Positions 1 through 7,291 of a DNA stretch of 45,205 bases are shown one piece after another. This DNA comes from Acidobacteriota bacterium. GTDB taxonomy: Bacteria; Acidobacteriota; Thermoanaerobaculia; Gp7-AA8. The notes beneath the pieces were generated by a model. It did not search any database. It was not told the origin of the DNA and saw only the letters and a list, made by a program, of their open reading frames with translations. Every line of letters starts with the position of its first letter. Position 1 is the first letter of the stretch. The translations under genes and the position numbers were made by a program. The stretch is from positions 1-45,205 of the forward strand of contig JAFAOU010000221.1 in NCBI GenBank assembly GCA_019247495.1, written 5' to 3'.

Positions 1-1
1 C

Positions 2-1003
2 TTGCTGCCGTCGACGCTGATTGCGTGGCTGATCGTGGCGCGGCCGAAAGGCGCGCAGCGGCTGTTCGCTGTGGCCAGTGTGGTCATCATCATGTTCGTC
101 TGGTGGTCCACCGGCTACATCGCGGCGAAGATGTTCGTGCGTCCGAATGGATTGCCTGTTTCGCGTGCCGCGCTGCTGCAGCCGAACATCTCGCAGGAGA
201 TGCGATGGGACAACGACAACCTCCTTCTGATTTTTCGCCGCATGATGAGCATGACCGAGGATGCGGCGTCGCACGGAGTGCAGGTGGTGATCTGGCCGGA
301 GTCGACGGTGCCGCTGTCGTACGCGTCGACGGACTTTTACAAACAAGCCATCGAGTCGCTCTCGCGCGATCGCAACGTCGACGTCATCCTCGGGTCGGTG
401 GCCGAGGATGCGAGTCAGCCGAACAAGATGTGGAATGCGGCGTTCCTCGTGAGCGGCGGAAAAACGATTGGCCACTACGACAAGATCCGGCTCGTTCCGT
501 TCGGCGAGTACGTGCCGCTGCGGCAGATGCTCTTCTTCGCGCACGCGCTCGTCCACGCCGTCGGCCAGTTCGAATTCGGGACGAAAGACACGCCGCTCGA
601 TGGCCGCTTCCGTTATGGCCCGGCCATCTGCTACGAGGTGGTCTTCCCGCAGATTCCGCGCGCGCAGGTCGTGCATGGCGCGACCGTCCTCGTCACCATC
701 ACGAACGACGCCTGGTACGACGGGACCTCGGCGCCGCGCCAGCATCTGAATCAGGCCCGCTTGCGCGCCGTCGAAACCGATCGTTATCTATTGCGCGCCG
801 GAACCACGGGCATCTCAGCGCTCGTCGATCCTGCCGGCCAGATCGTGCATCAGCTGGAGATGGGGAAGCAGGGAATCATCTACGCTGACTTTCAGCCGCG
901 TACATCGACGACGCCGTACGTCCGCTACGGCGACTGGTTCGCGTGGATGGCGATCGCGATGGTGCTATTTGGTTGTCGGTTTCATCGGCGTACCTCTGCG
1001 TAA
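2..1003 (+). CDS. lnt: Apolipoprotein N-acyltransferase, C-terminal part (5' end cut by window)
   Basis: Lnt transfers an acyl chain from phospholipid to the N-terminal cysteine of lipoproteins at the periplasmic face of the inner membrane. About 333 residues are visible: the end of the membrane part (one hydrophobic segment at about 20-43), then a complete carbon-nitrogen hydrolase (nitrilase) domain. The catalytic triad is readable: Glu100 in WPEST, Lys161 in DKIRLVPFGEYVP and Cys210 in AICYEVV. A short final hydrophobic stretch precedes the stop. The reading frame is open at the left edge, so the start lies outside the window. The last codons and the bases just after them (CTCTGCGTAATCTGCGG) look like a half-arm of a dispersed repeat; that last point is inference. 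Confidence 0.93.
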   Translation: MLPSTLIAWLIVARPKGAQRLFAVASVVIIMFVWWSTGYIAAKMFVRPNGLPVSRAALLQPNISQEMRWDNDNLLLIFRRMMSMTEDAASHGVQVVIWPESTVPLSYASTDFYKQAIESLSRDRNVDVILGSVAEDASQPNKMWNAAFLVSGGKTIGHYDKIRLVPFGEYVPLRQMLFFAHALVHAVGQFEFGTKDTPLDGRFRYGPAICYEVVFPQIPRAQVVHGATVLVTITNDAWYDGTSAPRQHLNQARLRAVETDRYLLRAGTTGISALVDPAGQIVHQLEMGKQGIIYADFQPRTSTTPYVRYGDWFAWMAIAMVLFGCRFHRRTSA

Positions 1004-1021
1004 TCTGCGGATAAAACGGGT

Positions 1022-1027
1022 TACCCT
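1022..1027 (+). promoter_or_regulatory. -10-like hexamer for leaderless prfB
   Basis: TACCCT fits TANNNT and ends 7 nt before the prfB ATG, so transcription would begin at or next to the start codon. No Shine-Dalgarno sequence lies in that 7-nt space. I see no clear -35 box. It belongs to a recurring pattern in this window. Confidence 0.4.
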
Positions 1028-1034
1028 ACGCGCC

Positions 1035-2139
1035 ATGAAAGACGACACCCTCTCCAAAGCCTCCGAGCTCAAAGACCGCCTGCAATCGGTCCGGAGCTAT
1101 CTTTGACCTCGACTCCGCACGCAAGACGCTCGATGAGATCGAGCGCGAAATGTCTGCGCCTGGTTTCTGGGACAAGCCCGAGACCGCGCAGGAAGTCGGC
1201 CGCAAACGCGCCCGCGTAGAAAAGCGCATCGCTTCGGGCGAAGAAATCCTCAACAAAGACAGTGAGCTCGACGTGCTGCTGGAACTGCAGCGCGAAGGAG
1301 AACCTGTCGATGCCGAAATCGACGAAGTCATGGCGCAGCTCGAGAAGGAAATCACCGCCATCGAGATGACCATGAAGCTCTCCGGCGAGCACGACGAGCG
1401 CGACGTCATCCTGGCCATCCATCCCGGTGCCGGCGGCACCGAGTCGCAGGATTGGGCGGAGATGCTGCTGCGCATGTATCTCCGCTATGCCGAGCGCAAA
1501 GGGTGGTCCGCCGAGATCGTCGACTACCAGTCGGGCGAGGAAGCGGGACTCAAGAGTGCCACGGTGATGGTGCGCGGCGACTACGCGTACGGCTACATGA
1601 AGTCGGAGCACGGCGTGCATCGCCTCGTGCGCATCTCGCCGTTCGATGCGGCCAAGCGGCGTCACACATCGTTCGCGTCCGTCTATGTCTATCCCGACAT
1701 CGACGAAGAGATCGAGATCGAGATCAACGACAAGGACCTGCGGGTCGATACGTATCGCTCCAGCGGCGCGGGCGGACAGCACGTCAACGTCACCGATTCC
1801 GCCGTGCGCATCACGCATCTGCCGACCGGCATCGTCGTCACCTGCCAGAACGAGCGCAGCCAGCACAAGAACCGCGATGTGGCCATGAAGCTCTTGCGCT
1901 CCAAGCTCTATCAGCTTGAAGTGGACAAGCGGCAGGAAGATCAGGAAAAGCTGGAAGGGGAGAAGAAGGACATCGCCTTCGGCTCGCAGATTCGCTCGTA
2001 CGTGATGCAGCCGTACCAGATGATCAAGGACCTCCGCACCGGCTACGAAGTCGGCGACGTGCAGCGCGTGATGGACGGCGATCTGGACGGATTCGTCGAG
2101 GCGTACCTCGCCGCGGGCGCGAGGAAGACGGCGGATTGA
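1035..2139 (+). CDS. prfB: Peptide chain release factor 2 (programmed +1 frameshift)
   Basis: RF2 recognises UGA and UAA stop codons in the ribosomal A site and triggers hydrolysis of peptidyl-tRNA. The gene is split into two frames. ATG at 1035 opens a 23-codon first frame ending in an in-frame TGA at 1104-1106. A +1 slip at CTT (1101-1103) continues with GAC at 1105 and reads to the stop at 2137-2139. The joined product is 367 residues, close to the E. coli length of 365. The specificity tripeptide SPF is at about 201-203 and the catalytic GGQ at about 246-248. A start at 1150 would drop the conserved N-terminus and should not be annotated. The final TGA overlaps the ATG of the next gene by one base. 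Confidence 0.95.
1092..1107 (+). promoter_or_regulatory. prfB: RF2 autoregulatory +1 frameshift site
   Basis: CGGAGCTATCTTTGAC matches the known RF2 recoding signal: an internal Shine-Dalgarno-like GGAG (1093-1096), the slippery CTT at 1101-1103, the weak stop TGA at 1104-1106 and the C that follows it. Low RF2 lets the ribosome pause and slip +1, while high RF2 terminates. The element is established for the family and is seen directly here. Confidence 0.95.
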
Positions 2140-3611
2140 TGGATGCGGGAGTCGGGGGTCGGGAGTCGGGAGTCGGAACGGCAGTGGCGCTGTTTTCGCC
2201 GCTGCCTCCGACACGAACAGGCGTAGCACATTACGCGTCGATGCTATTGCCCGAGCTTGGCAAGCATCTCGATGTCATCCCCATCTCCGAGCCTCCCTCC
2301 GACACCCGACACCCGACCCCCGCCACCCGCATCTACTTCCTCGGCAACAACCCCCACCACGCCTGGATCTACGAGGAGGCCTTGCGCACGCCCGGCGTGA
2401 TCGTGTTGCACGACCTCGTGCTGCATCACCTCATCGTGGAGATCACGCTGGCGCGCGGCGACGTTGATGGATATGTCGCGGCATTGGAGGCGAATCACGG
2501 CGAGGTGGGGGCGGCGTGGGCGCGGGGACGTGCGGCGGGACTGCACAGCGAGATGGGCAACTTTCTGATGCCGGCATCGGTGGCTGTTGCGAATCGATCG
2601 CGCGCGGTGATCGTGCACAATCGCTACGCCGCCGAGAGGTTGCAGTCGTTCGGCGTTACGGCGCCCATTCATGTGGTGCCGCATCCGTTCGAGCCGCAGC
2701 CGTCGGCGCGCGGGCGGCGGGATGCGATCCGTGCGCAGCATGGATTCGCGCCGCACGATCGCGTGATCGGTCTCTTCGGATTTCTCACCTCGGCCAAACG
2801 CGCCGACGTCGTGTTGGCTGCGTTCGCGGACGCGAGAGTTCGTCACGAAACACTGCGCCTTCTGATCGTCGGCGAGCCGGCGCCGAATGTTGATGTCGAC
2901 GCGCTTCGAGGCGACGGCATCACGTTCACCGGCTACGTTCCTGACGAAGAGTTTGCCGCGTACTTTGCCGCGGTCGACCGCCTCGTGAATCTGCGCTATC
3001 CAAGCGCCGGCGAAACCTCGGGGACGTTGATCCGGGCCTTCGAAGCGGGCAAGCCGGTCGCCGTCAGCGACTACGCACAGTTCGCCGAGTTCCCCGACGA
3101 TTGCGTGGCGAAGATTCCATTCGGCAATCGCGAAGTCGAAACGCTCGCCGATTTCTTCGTGCGCGATCTCGCCGATCCGTCCGCCGCCCAGGCGGCGTGG
3201 CTACGCGAGAACGCGTCGATGGAGTTGACGGCGCGCGGGTATCTCGCCGCGTTGGACGATGCATCGCGCGAGTCCCATCCCGCCGTCACCCGGACCATTC
3301 CGCTCTTTCCGAAACTCGACGCGACGTTGCACGGCGATGCAGTCGTTCTCCGCAATGGCGGCGATTTCACGCTGCGCACACGGACCTACGGAGAACCGGG
3401 ATACCGGCTGATGATGCTCACCTTTGACGGCGATACAGTCATCGACGATCGCTGGGTTGAGCTGCCGCGTGATCTTCGTCCCGGCGATGCAGCCGAGGTC
3501 GCGCTGCCGTGCAAGCGAGGAACGTTGCGGCTCTATCACGCCATCGAAGGCGTTCCGATGATCGCGCCGGAGCCGTTCGCGGAGTTGGAGACTGGAAAAG
3601 CGAAATGTTGA
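2139..3611 (+). CDS. Glycosyltransferase, GT4-like (GT-B fold)
   Basis: A 490-residue protein with the layout of retaining GT-B glycosyltransferases: an N-terminal acceptor half (FSPLPPTRTGVAHY) and a nucleotide-sugar half with GLFGFLTSAKRAD, a FTGYVPDEEF loop and SAGETSGTLIRAFEAGKPV near residue 290-310, the usual EX7E area. A C-terminal tail of about 110 residues of unknown role follows. Donor and acceptor cannot be told. Translation is probably coupled to prfB (TGATG overlap). Two stretches of the N-terminal 65 residues are encoded by low-complexity repeat arms (2147-2176 and 2297-2324), and the Cys and stop codons at the 3' end lie in another repeat (3604 onward). A start downstream of the first arm is possible. 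Confidence 0.8.
   Translation: MDAGVGGRESGVGTAVALFSPLPPTRTGVAHYASMLLPELGKHLDVIPISEPPSDTRHPTPATRIYFLGNNPHHAWIYEEALRTPGVIVLHDLVLHHLIVEITLARGDVDGYVAALEANHGEVGAAWARGRAAGLHSEMGNFLMPASVAVANRSRAVIVHNRYAAERLQSFGVTAPIHVVPHPFEPQPSARGRRDAIRAQHGFAPHDRVIGLFGFLTSAKRADVVLAAFADARVRHETLRLLIVGEPAPNVDVDALRGDGITFTGYVPDEEFAAYFAAVDRLVNLRYPSAGETSGTLIRAFEAGKPVAVSDYAQFAEFPDDCVAKIPFGNREVETLADFFVRDLADPSAAQAAWLRENASMELTARGYLAALDDASRESHPAVTRTIPLFPKLDATLHGDAVVLRNGGDFTLRTRTYGEPGYRLMMLTFDGDTVIDDRWVELPRDLRPGDAAEVALPCKRGTLRLYHAIEGVPMIAPEPFAELETGKAKC
2147..2324. repeat. Repeat family L, copy inside a coding sequence
   Basis: The left arm at 2147-2176 is built of a 7-bp GTCGGGA/G unit. The right arm at 2297-2324 has the opposite-strand unit (CCCGACA/C). 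Both are read in frame in the N-terminal part of the glycosyltransferase. A related pair of arms sits in a non-coding gap at 16977-17075. Arms are degenerate rather than perfectly complementary. Confidence 0.6.
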
Positions 3612-3707
3612 ATGTTGAATGTTCAATGTTGAATGTTGAATGGCCTCCCAGCTTCCCGGCTGCGTTTCCATTCAACATTGAACATTCAACATTCAACATT
3701 CAACATT
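3604..3707. repeat. Repeat family A (7-bp TTGAATG units), copy 1
   Basis: A 40-bp array of TTGAATG units (3604-3643), a 24-bp spacer, then the inverted array (3668-3707). The two arms are almost perfectly complementary; one variant unit (TTCAATG) sits at a different position in each arm. The second copy is at 15326-15431, and both copies follow GCGAAATGTTGAATG. The element supplies the TGA stop of the preceding gene and fills the gap before the Nudix gene. Confidence 0.9.
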
Positions 3708-3731
3708 CGGTCATCCGGGCCGAGGTTGCGT

Positions 3732-4310
3732 GTGCCGCGGTTTGATGTCGCGGCGCTTGTCCGCCTGCGCGCGATTCTCGGCGCGCGTCCCGCCATCGCC
3801 ATCGATGCGCCAACGCTGAAGCGCGCGGCCGTTCTAATCCCGATCGTTCCGAATGACGGCGGATGGAATCTGCTGTTCTCGCGGCGCTCCGCAAATCTCG
3901 CAGCGCACAGCGGGCAGATCGCCTTTCCCGGTGGCGGCGTCGAAGCGGATGAGCCGCTCGAAGCGGCCGCCGTCCGCGAGGCGCACGAGGAAGTCGGGAT
4001 TGGTGCCGAACATATCGAACTGATCGGACGCCTCGACGATCTCGTCACCAACAGCGGCTTCCTCGTCGCTCCGTTCGTCGGGATCATCGACGAGCGTGTC
4101 GATTACGTGTTGCAGGCCAGCGAGGTCGAGGAAGTCTTCGAAGTTCCCATCGAAGCGCTGCTGTCGCCGAGCCAGCCCGAGGTGCGTTACGTTGCCTTTC
4201 GCGACAAGAAGTATCCCGCGTACTTTTACCGCCACGAGCAGTACGAAATCTGGGGCCTGACGGGACGGATCCTCAAGCACTTTCTGGATTTCGTATGGCG
4301 CAGCGTGTGA
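3732..4310 (+). CDS. Nudix hydrolase, CoA pyrophosphatase type
   Basis: A 192-residue Nudix protein. The Nudix box reads GGGVEADEPLEAAAVREAHE followed by EVGI, fitting GX5EX7REUXEEXGU. The stretch just before it, LLFSRRSANLAAHSGQIAFP, fits the CoA-pyrophosphatase signature (LLTXR...HXGXVXFPGG), so the likely reaction is cleavage of CoA or acyl-CoA to phosphopantetheine and 3',5'-ADP in the cytoplasm. I chose GTG at 3732: GAGG at 3722-3725 lies 6 nt upstream, and any earlier start would translate repeat family A into a spurious N-terminus. TTG at 3726 is the only close alternative. A repeat lies on either side of the gene. Confidence 0.85.
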   Translation: MPRFDVAALVRLRAILGARPAIAIDAPTLKRAAVLIPIVPNDGGWNLLFSRRSANLAAHSGQIAFPGGGVEADEPLEAAAVREAHEEVGIGAEHIELIGRLDDLVTNSGFLVAPFVGIIDERVDYVLQASEVEEVFEVPIEALLSPSQPEVRYVAFRDKKYPAYFYRHEQYEIWGLTGRILKHFLDFVWRSV

Positions 4311-4316
4311 GCGGCG

Positions 4317-4512
4317 CTGTCATCCTGAGACGCCGCAGCGATGGAGGCGAAGCCGAAGTCGCGGAGGACGGTCGAAGGACCCCTTACCTGCTAACCCGGA
4401 AAGGCGGGGGCGGCGCGTCAATAAACCGGGTTAGCAGGCAGGGGGTCCTTCGACCGTCCTTCGCGGGTCGGCGCTAGAGCGCCTCAACCGCTTCGGCGGC
4501 TCAGGATGACAG
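4317..4512. repeat. Repeat family F, copy 1 (13-bp terminal inverted repeats)
   Basis: A 196-bp element bounded by perfect 13-bp inverted termini, CTGTCATCCTGAG and CTCAGGATGACAG. Inside is a second inverted pair: GGTCGAAGGACCCC with CTGCTAACCCGG on the left, and CCGGGTTAGCAGG with GGGGGTCCTTCGACC on the right. It lies between convergent genes. Copies 2 and 3 are at 25424-25608 and 39833-40017. No protein is encoded; a 60-codon open frame across it is not credible. Confidence 0.92.
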
Positions 4513-4515
4513 TCC

Positions 4516-5604
4516 CTACTTCTTCAGCGCCGCGTTCACGTAGTCCGCGAGTGCCTTCCCGTCCGTGCCGGGATCGACGAACGTTCCGTTCACGAGGTAC
4601 GTCGGCGTCGCGCGAACGTCGTTCGTGAACGCGTTGCCGGTTCCGTTCAGCAGTTCCGTGCGAAGGTCTGTCGACTGCACCTCGGCGTCGTATTTCTTCA
4701 TGTCGAGTTCGTGATCCGACGCAAAGCCGCGGGCGAACTCGTCGATGGTGAAGGCGGAGAGCTTCTCCTGGTTCGCGTAAATCTGTTCCTTGTACTTCCA
4801 GAAAAGATCGGGCTTCTGATGCCACACCGCGCGGCCGGCGATCGCGGCGGCCAGCGCCCACGGATGGATCGTCACCAACGGCGTGTCGTAGCGGATGTAG
4901 CGAACCTTGTCGCCGTGTGCTTCCAGGATCGGCTTCATGTAACCCGCCGCGTGCATGCACGACGGACATTCGAAATCGGAGAACTCGATCACCGTCACCA
5001 CTGGAGCTCCCGCGCCGGTGGCGGGAGACAAACTGAGGAAGTGTTCGAACGCCTTGAGCCGTGAGGCGCGGTAGTCGGTAGCGATAGGAACGAAATGGCC
5101 GATGAAGAAGACCGTGCCCGCCGGATCGACTTCGCCTTCCAGCGGCAGCTTGCCGCCTTCGACGGTCTGGTACAACGTCGCGCGATATAACCCGTCGCGC
5201 GTTTTGGTCTTGTCGATGATCGGGTCGTACGTCTCCTTGATGTACTGCAACGTGAAGGTTTTCAGCTTCTCTTCGAGCGTTCCCTCCATCCCATCCAGGA
5301 ACCATGGCGTGCCGAAGAAGAAGCCGCCCTCGGTCGATGTGATGGCCACCCATTGCCCCTCGCACGACCCGCGCTTGCTGGCCACTCGGACGACGGCGCC
5401 GATCATGTTCGGCGGCAGCGGATGCTGCAAGGCCACGCGCGACTCGGTCGCGGGATCGGAACAAATTGGCAGTGCGTCTTTGATCAGCTTGTCTGCGCGC
5501 GTGCCGAGGGGCGGCGCGGGCTTCTCGGTGGTCTTTTCCGCTTCGTCCGCGAAGGTGGCGGATGCGAGGCACAGCACAAGCGCAGCGAGGGTAAGTCGTT
5601 TCAT
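4516..5604 (-). CDS. Secreted DsbA-like thiol:disulfide oxidoreductase
   Basis: A 362-residue exported protein. The signal peptide is MKRLTLAALVLCLASATFAD. A middle region of about 170 residues has no family I recognise. A thioredoxin-fold domain starts near residue 200 with the active site C213-P-S-C216 (FSDFECPSCMHAA) and ends with the cis-proline segment VRATPTYLVNGT near 330, as in DsbA/DsbG-type proteins. Likely role: making or shuffling disulfides in periplasmic proteins. I placed the start at ATG 5604 because it gives a clean signal peptide; an upstream ATG at 5694 would bury it behind 30 charged residues. The gene diverges from the small gene at 5678, with a 73-bp shared promoter region. 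Confidence 0.85.
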   Translation of the reverse strand: MKRLTLAALVLCLASATFADEAEKTTEKPAPPLGTRADKLIKDALPICSDPATESRVALQHPLPPNMIGAVVRVASKRGSCEGQWVAITSTEGGFFFGTPWFLDGMEGTLEEKLKTFTLQYIKETYDPIIDKTKTRDGLYRATLYQTVEGGKLPLEGEVDPAGTVFFIGHFVPIATDYRASRLKAFEHFLSLSPATGAGAPVVTVIEFSDFECPSCMHAAGYMKPILEAHGDKVRYIRYDTPLVTIHPWALAAAIAGRAVWHQKPDLFWKYKEQIYANQEKLSAFTIDEFARGFASDHELDMKKYDAEVQSTDLRTELLNGTGNAFTNDVRATPTYLVNGTFVDPGTDGKALADYVNAALKK

Positions 5605-5677
5605 GCGCTGGCGAAACGGACGAGGCGGTGAACGGATTCCACTCGGAACGGCATATCCTTCGCAGTCGAAAGCAGCC

Positions 5678-5875
5678 ATGAGCAAACAGATCAATGTGAA
5701 TCCGAACTTCTACAAAGACGGCGGCCGCGAGCACACCGAGGGAGCCGACAAGGGCGACTCGCCGCTCGAGGACAAAGGCGCGATGAGCAAGTCGCGCGGG
5801 ACGCAGGGGAGAGAAGGGCAGCCGAACTTCATCCCGGGTGAGGCGCCGGTCGGAGAGCCCGGCCCGAAGAAATGA
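5678..5875 (+). CDS. Small disordered hydrophilic protein (65 aa), unknown function
   Basis: A 65-residue protein beginning MSKQINVNPNFYKDGG, rich in Gly, Lys, Glu, Pro and Asp, with no hydrophobic segment and no cysteine; it is predicted to be unstructured. A PNF motif occurs twice (NPNFYKDG and QPNFIPGE). Its TGA overlaps the ATG of the aminotransferase gene in the ATGA arrangement, which points to translational coupling and to a real gene. I do not recognise a family. An open frame reaches much further upstream, but that part is antisense to the DsbA-like gene. TATCCT at 5654-5659 could be the -10 of a short-leader promoter. Confidence 0.7.
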   Translation: MSKQINVNPNFYKDGGREHTEGADKGDSPLEDKGAMSKSRGTQGREGQPNFIPGEAPVGEPGPKK

Positions 5876-7107
5876 CGGCAGTGGACGAAGAGACCGTGCG
5901 CGCGTTCGCGGTGTCGCGGCGCGCGCAAGCCATGCCGGCCTCGCCGATCCGGAAGCTGGCGCCGCTGGCCGAGCTGGCCAAAGCGCGCGGCACGAAGGTG
6001 TACCACCTCAACATCGGCCAACCCGACATCGAGACGCCAGCGTGCATGCTCGACCGGCTCAAGTTGATCGAAGACAAAGTTCTCGAATACTCACCCTCCA
6101 CCGGCACGCCCGCGTTCCTCGATTCGCTGCGGCAGTACTACGTGAATCGCGTCGGCGTTCCGATCGAAACGCGCCAGATTCTCGCGACGACGGGCGGCAG
6201 CGAAGCGATTCTCTTTTCGTTCATCGCCTGCGCGAATGAAGGCGACGAGGTGCTCGTCCTCGAGCCGTTCTACGCGAACTATCGCGCCTTCGCCACGATG
6301 GCTGGGTTGAACATCGTTCCGGTCACGAGCCGCGGCCGCGACGGATTTCACCTTCCGCCGCGCGAGGTTTTCGAAAAGGCGCTCACGCCGCGTACGCGCA
6401 TCGTCATCGTCTGCAATCCGAACAATCCCACCGGCACGGTCTACACGCGCGACGAGTTGGAGATGCTGGCCGGCTTCTGCCGCGATCACGGACTCTTTCT
6501 CGTCTCCGACGAGGTGTATCGCGAATTCGTCTACGACGGGCGCAAAGCGGTCAGCGCGCTGGAGCTGAAGGACGCTGACGATTTCGTGATCGTGGTCGAC
6601 AGCCTCTCCAAGCGCTACAGCGCCTGCGGCATCCGCCTCGGCGCGCTGGTCACACGCAGCGGCGAGGTCTACGACGCCTGTCTGCGCATGGCGCAGGGAC
6701 GACTTTCTCCTCCCGGACTGGCGCAGTTCATCGCCGTCGGCGCGGCCGGACTCGGCGATGAGTACACGCGCGCGATCGTCGACGAGTATCAGCGCCGCCG
6801 CGACGTGCTCTACGAAGGGTTGCGCACGATTCCCGGCGTGGAGCTGGCGAAACCGGAGGGTGCGTTCTACTGCGTCCCGAAACTGCCCGTGCACGATTCC
6901 GAGGATTTCGCGGTGTGGCTGTTGACGGAGTTCGAGCACGACGGCGCCACCGTCATGATCGCCCCCGCCAGCGGCTTCTACGCGTCCGACCTCGGCAAAA
7001 GCGAGATCCGAATCGCCTACGTTCTGAAGGAAGAGGATCTGCGGACGTCGATCGAACTCCTGCGCGTCGCGCTGGAGCGCTACCAACGCCGCGACGTAGC
7101 GGTGTAA
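5872..7107 (+). CDS. PLP-dependent class I/II aminotransferase
   Basis: A 411-residue fold-type I aminotransferase of the aspartate/aromatic group, cytoplasmic. Landmarks in order: the N-terminal NIGQPD substrate-loop motif near 45, TTGGSEA near 106 (phosphate binding), CNPNNPTGTVYTRDE near 183, SDEVYREFVYDG near 208 (PLP-ring Asp and Tyr), SLSKRYSACGIRLG near 244 with the Schiff-base lysine, and the C-terminal EIRIAYV arginine that binds the substrate carboxylate. Exact substrate is not readable from sequence. The start overlaps the stop of the 65-residue gene upstream (ATGA), so the two are probably made together. Family-G repeat follows the stop. Confidence 0.9.
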   Translation: MTAVDEETVRAFAVSRRAQAMPASPIRKLAPLAELAKARGTKVYHLNIGQPDIETPACMLDRLKLIEDKVLEYSPSTGTPAFLDSLRQYYVNRVGVPIETRQILATTGGSEAILFSFIACANEGDEVLVLEPFYANYRAFATMAGLNIVPVTSRGRDGFHLPPREVFEKALTPRTRIVIVCNPNNPTGTVYTRDELEMLAGFCRDHGLFLVSDEVYREFVYDGRKAVSALELKDADDFVIVVDSLSKRYSACGIRLGALVTRSGEVYDACLRMAQGRLSPPGLAQFIAVGAAGLGDEYTRAIVDEYQRRRDVLYEGLRTIPGVELAKPEGAFYCVPKLPVHDSEDFAVWLLTEFEHDGATVMIAPASGFYASDLGKSEIRIAYVLKEEDLRTSIELLRVALERYQRRDVAV

Positions 7108-7133
7108 TAGGCGCGTGCGCCGCGTTTCAGGTA

Positions 7134-7282
7134 GGAGCGCTGGCGTCTCGCCGGCTGGCCCGGCGGCGTCCCGCCGCCGAATGGGAAGCTTGCGCGGGCG
7201 TCTTGTTACCAGCGACTGCTGAGGGTTTGGCGGTTCGGCGGCGAGACGCCGCCGGGCCAGCCGGCGAGGACGCCAGCGCTCC
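7134..7282. repeat. Repeat family G: 49-bp inverted arms between convergent genes
   Basis: Left arm 7134-7182 begins GGAGCGCTGGCGTCTCGCCG. Right arm 7234-7282 is its reverse complement with one mismatch and one 1-bp indel. The arms are separated by about 50 bp. The element sits between the ends of two convergent genes and could fold into a long GC-rich hairpin acting as a two-way transcription barrier; that role is inference. Only one copy is in this window. Confidence 0.88.
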
Positions 7283-7291
7283 GTCGCACGG

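Noticed and set aside
3439..3745. Open frames coding repeated LNVECSMLNVE or FNIEHSTFN peptides
   Set aside because: They translate the TTGAATG arrays of family A; the same peptides appear from both strands and are a by-product of the repeat.
4295..4477. A 60-codon open frame across the family F repeat
   Set aside because: It is made almost wholly of the palindromic element, repeats in none of the other copies as the same frame, and has no start signal.
5102..5677. Long upstream extension of the 65-aa gene
   Set aside because: It is antisense to the DsbA-like gene; the ATG at 5678 starts the hydrophilic protein cleanly.
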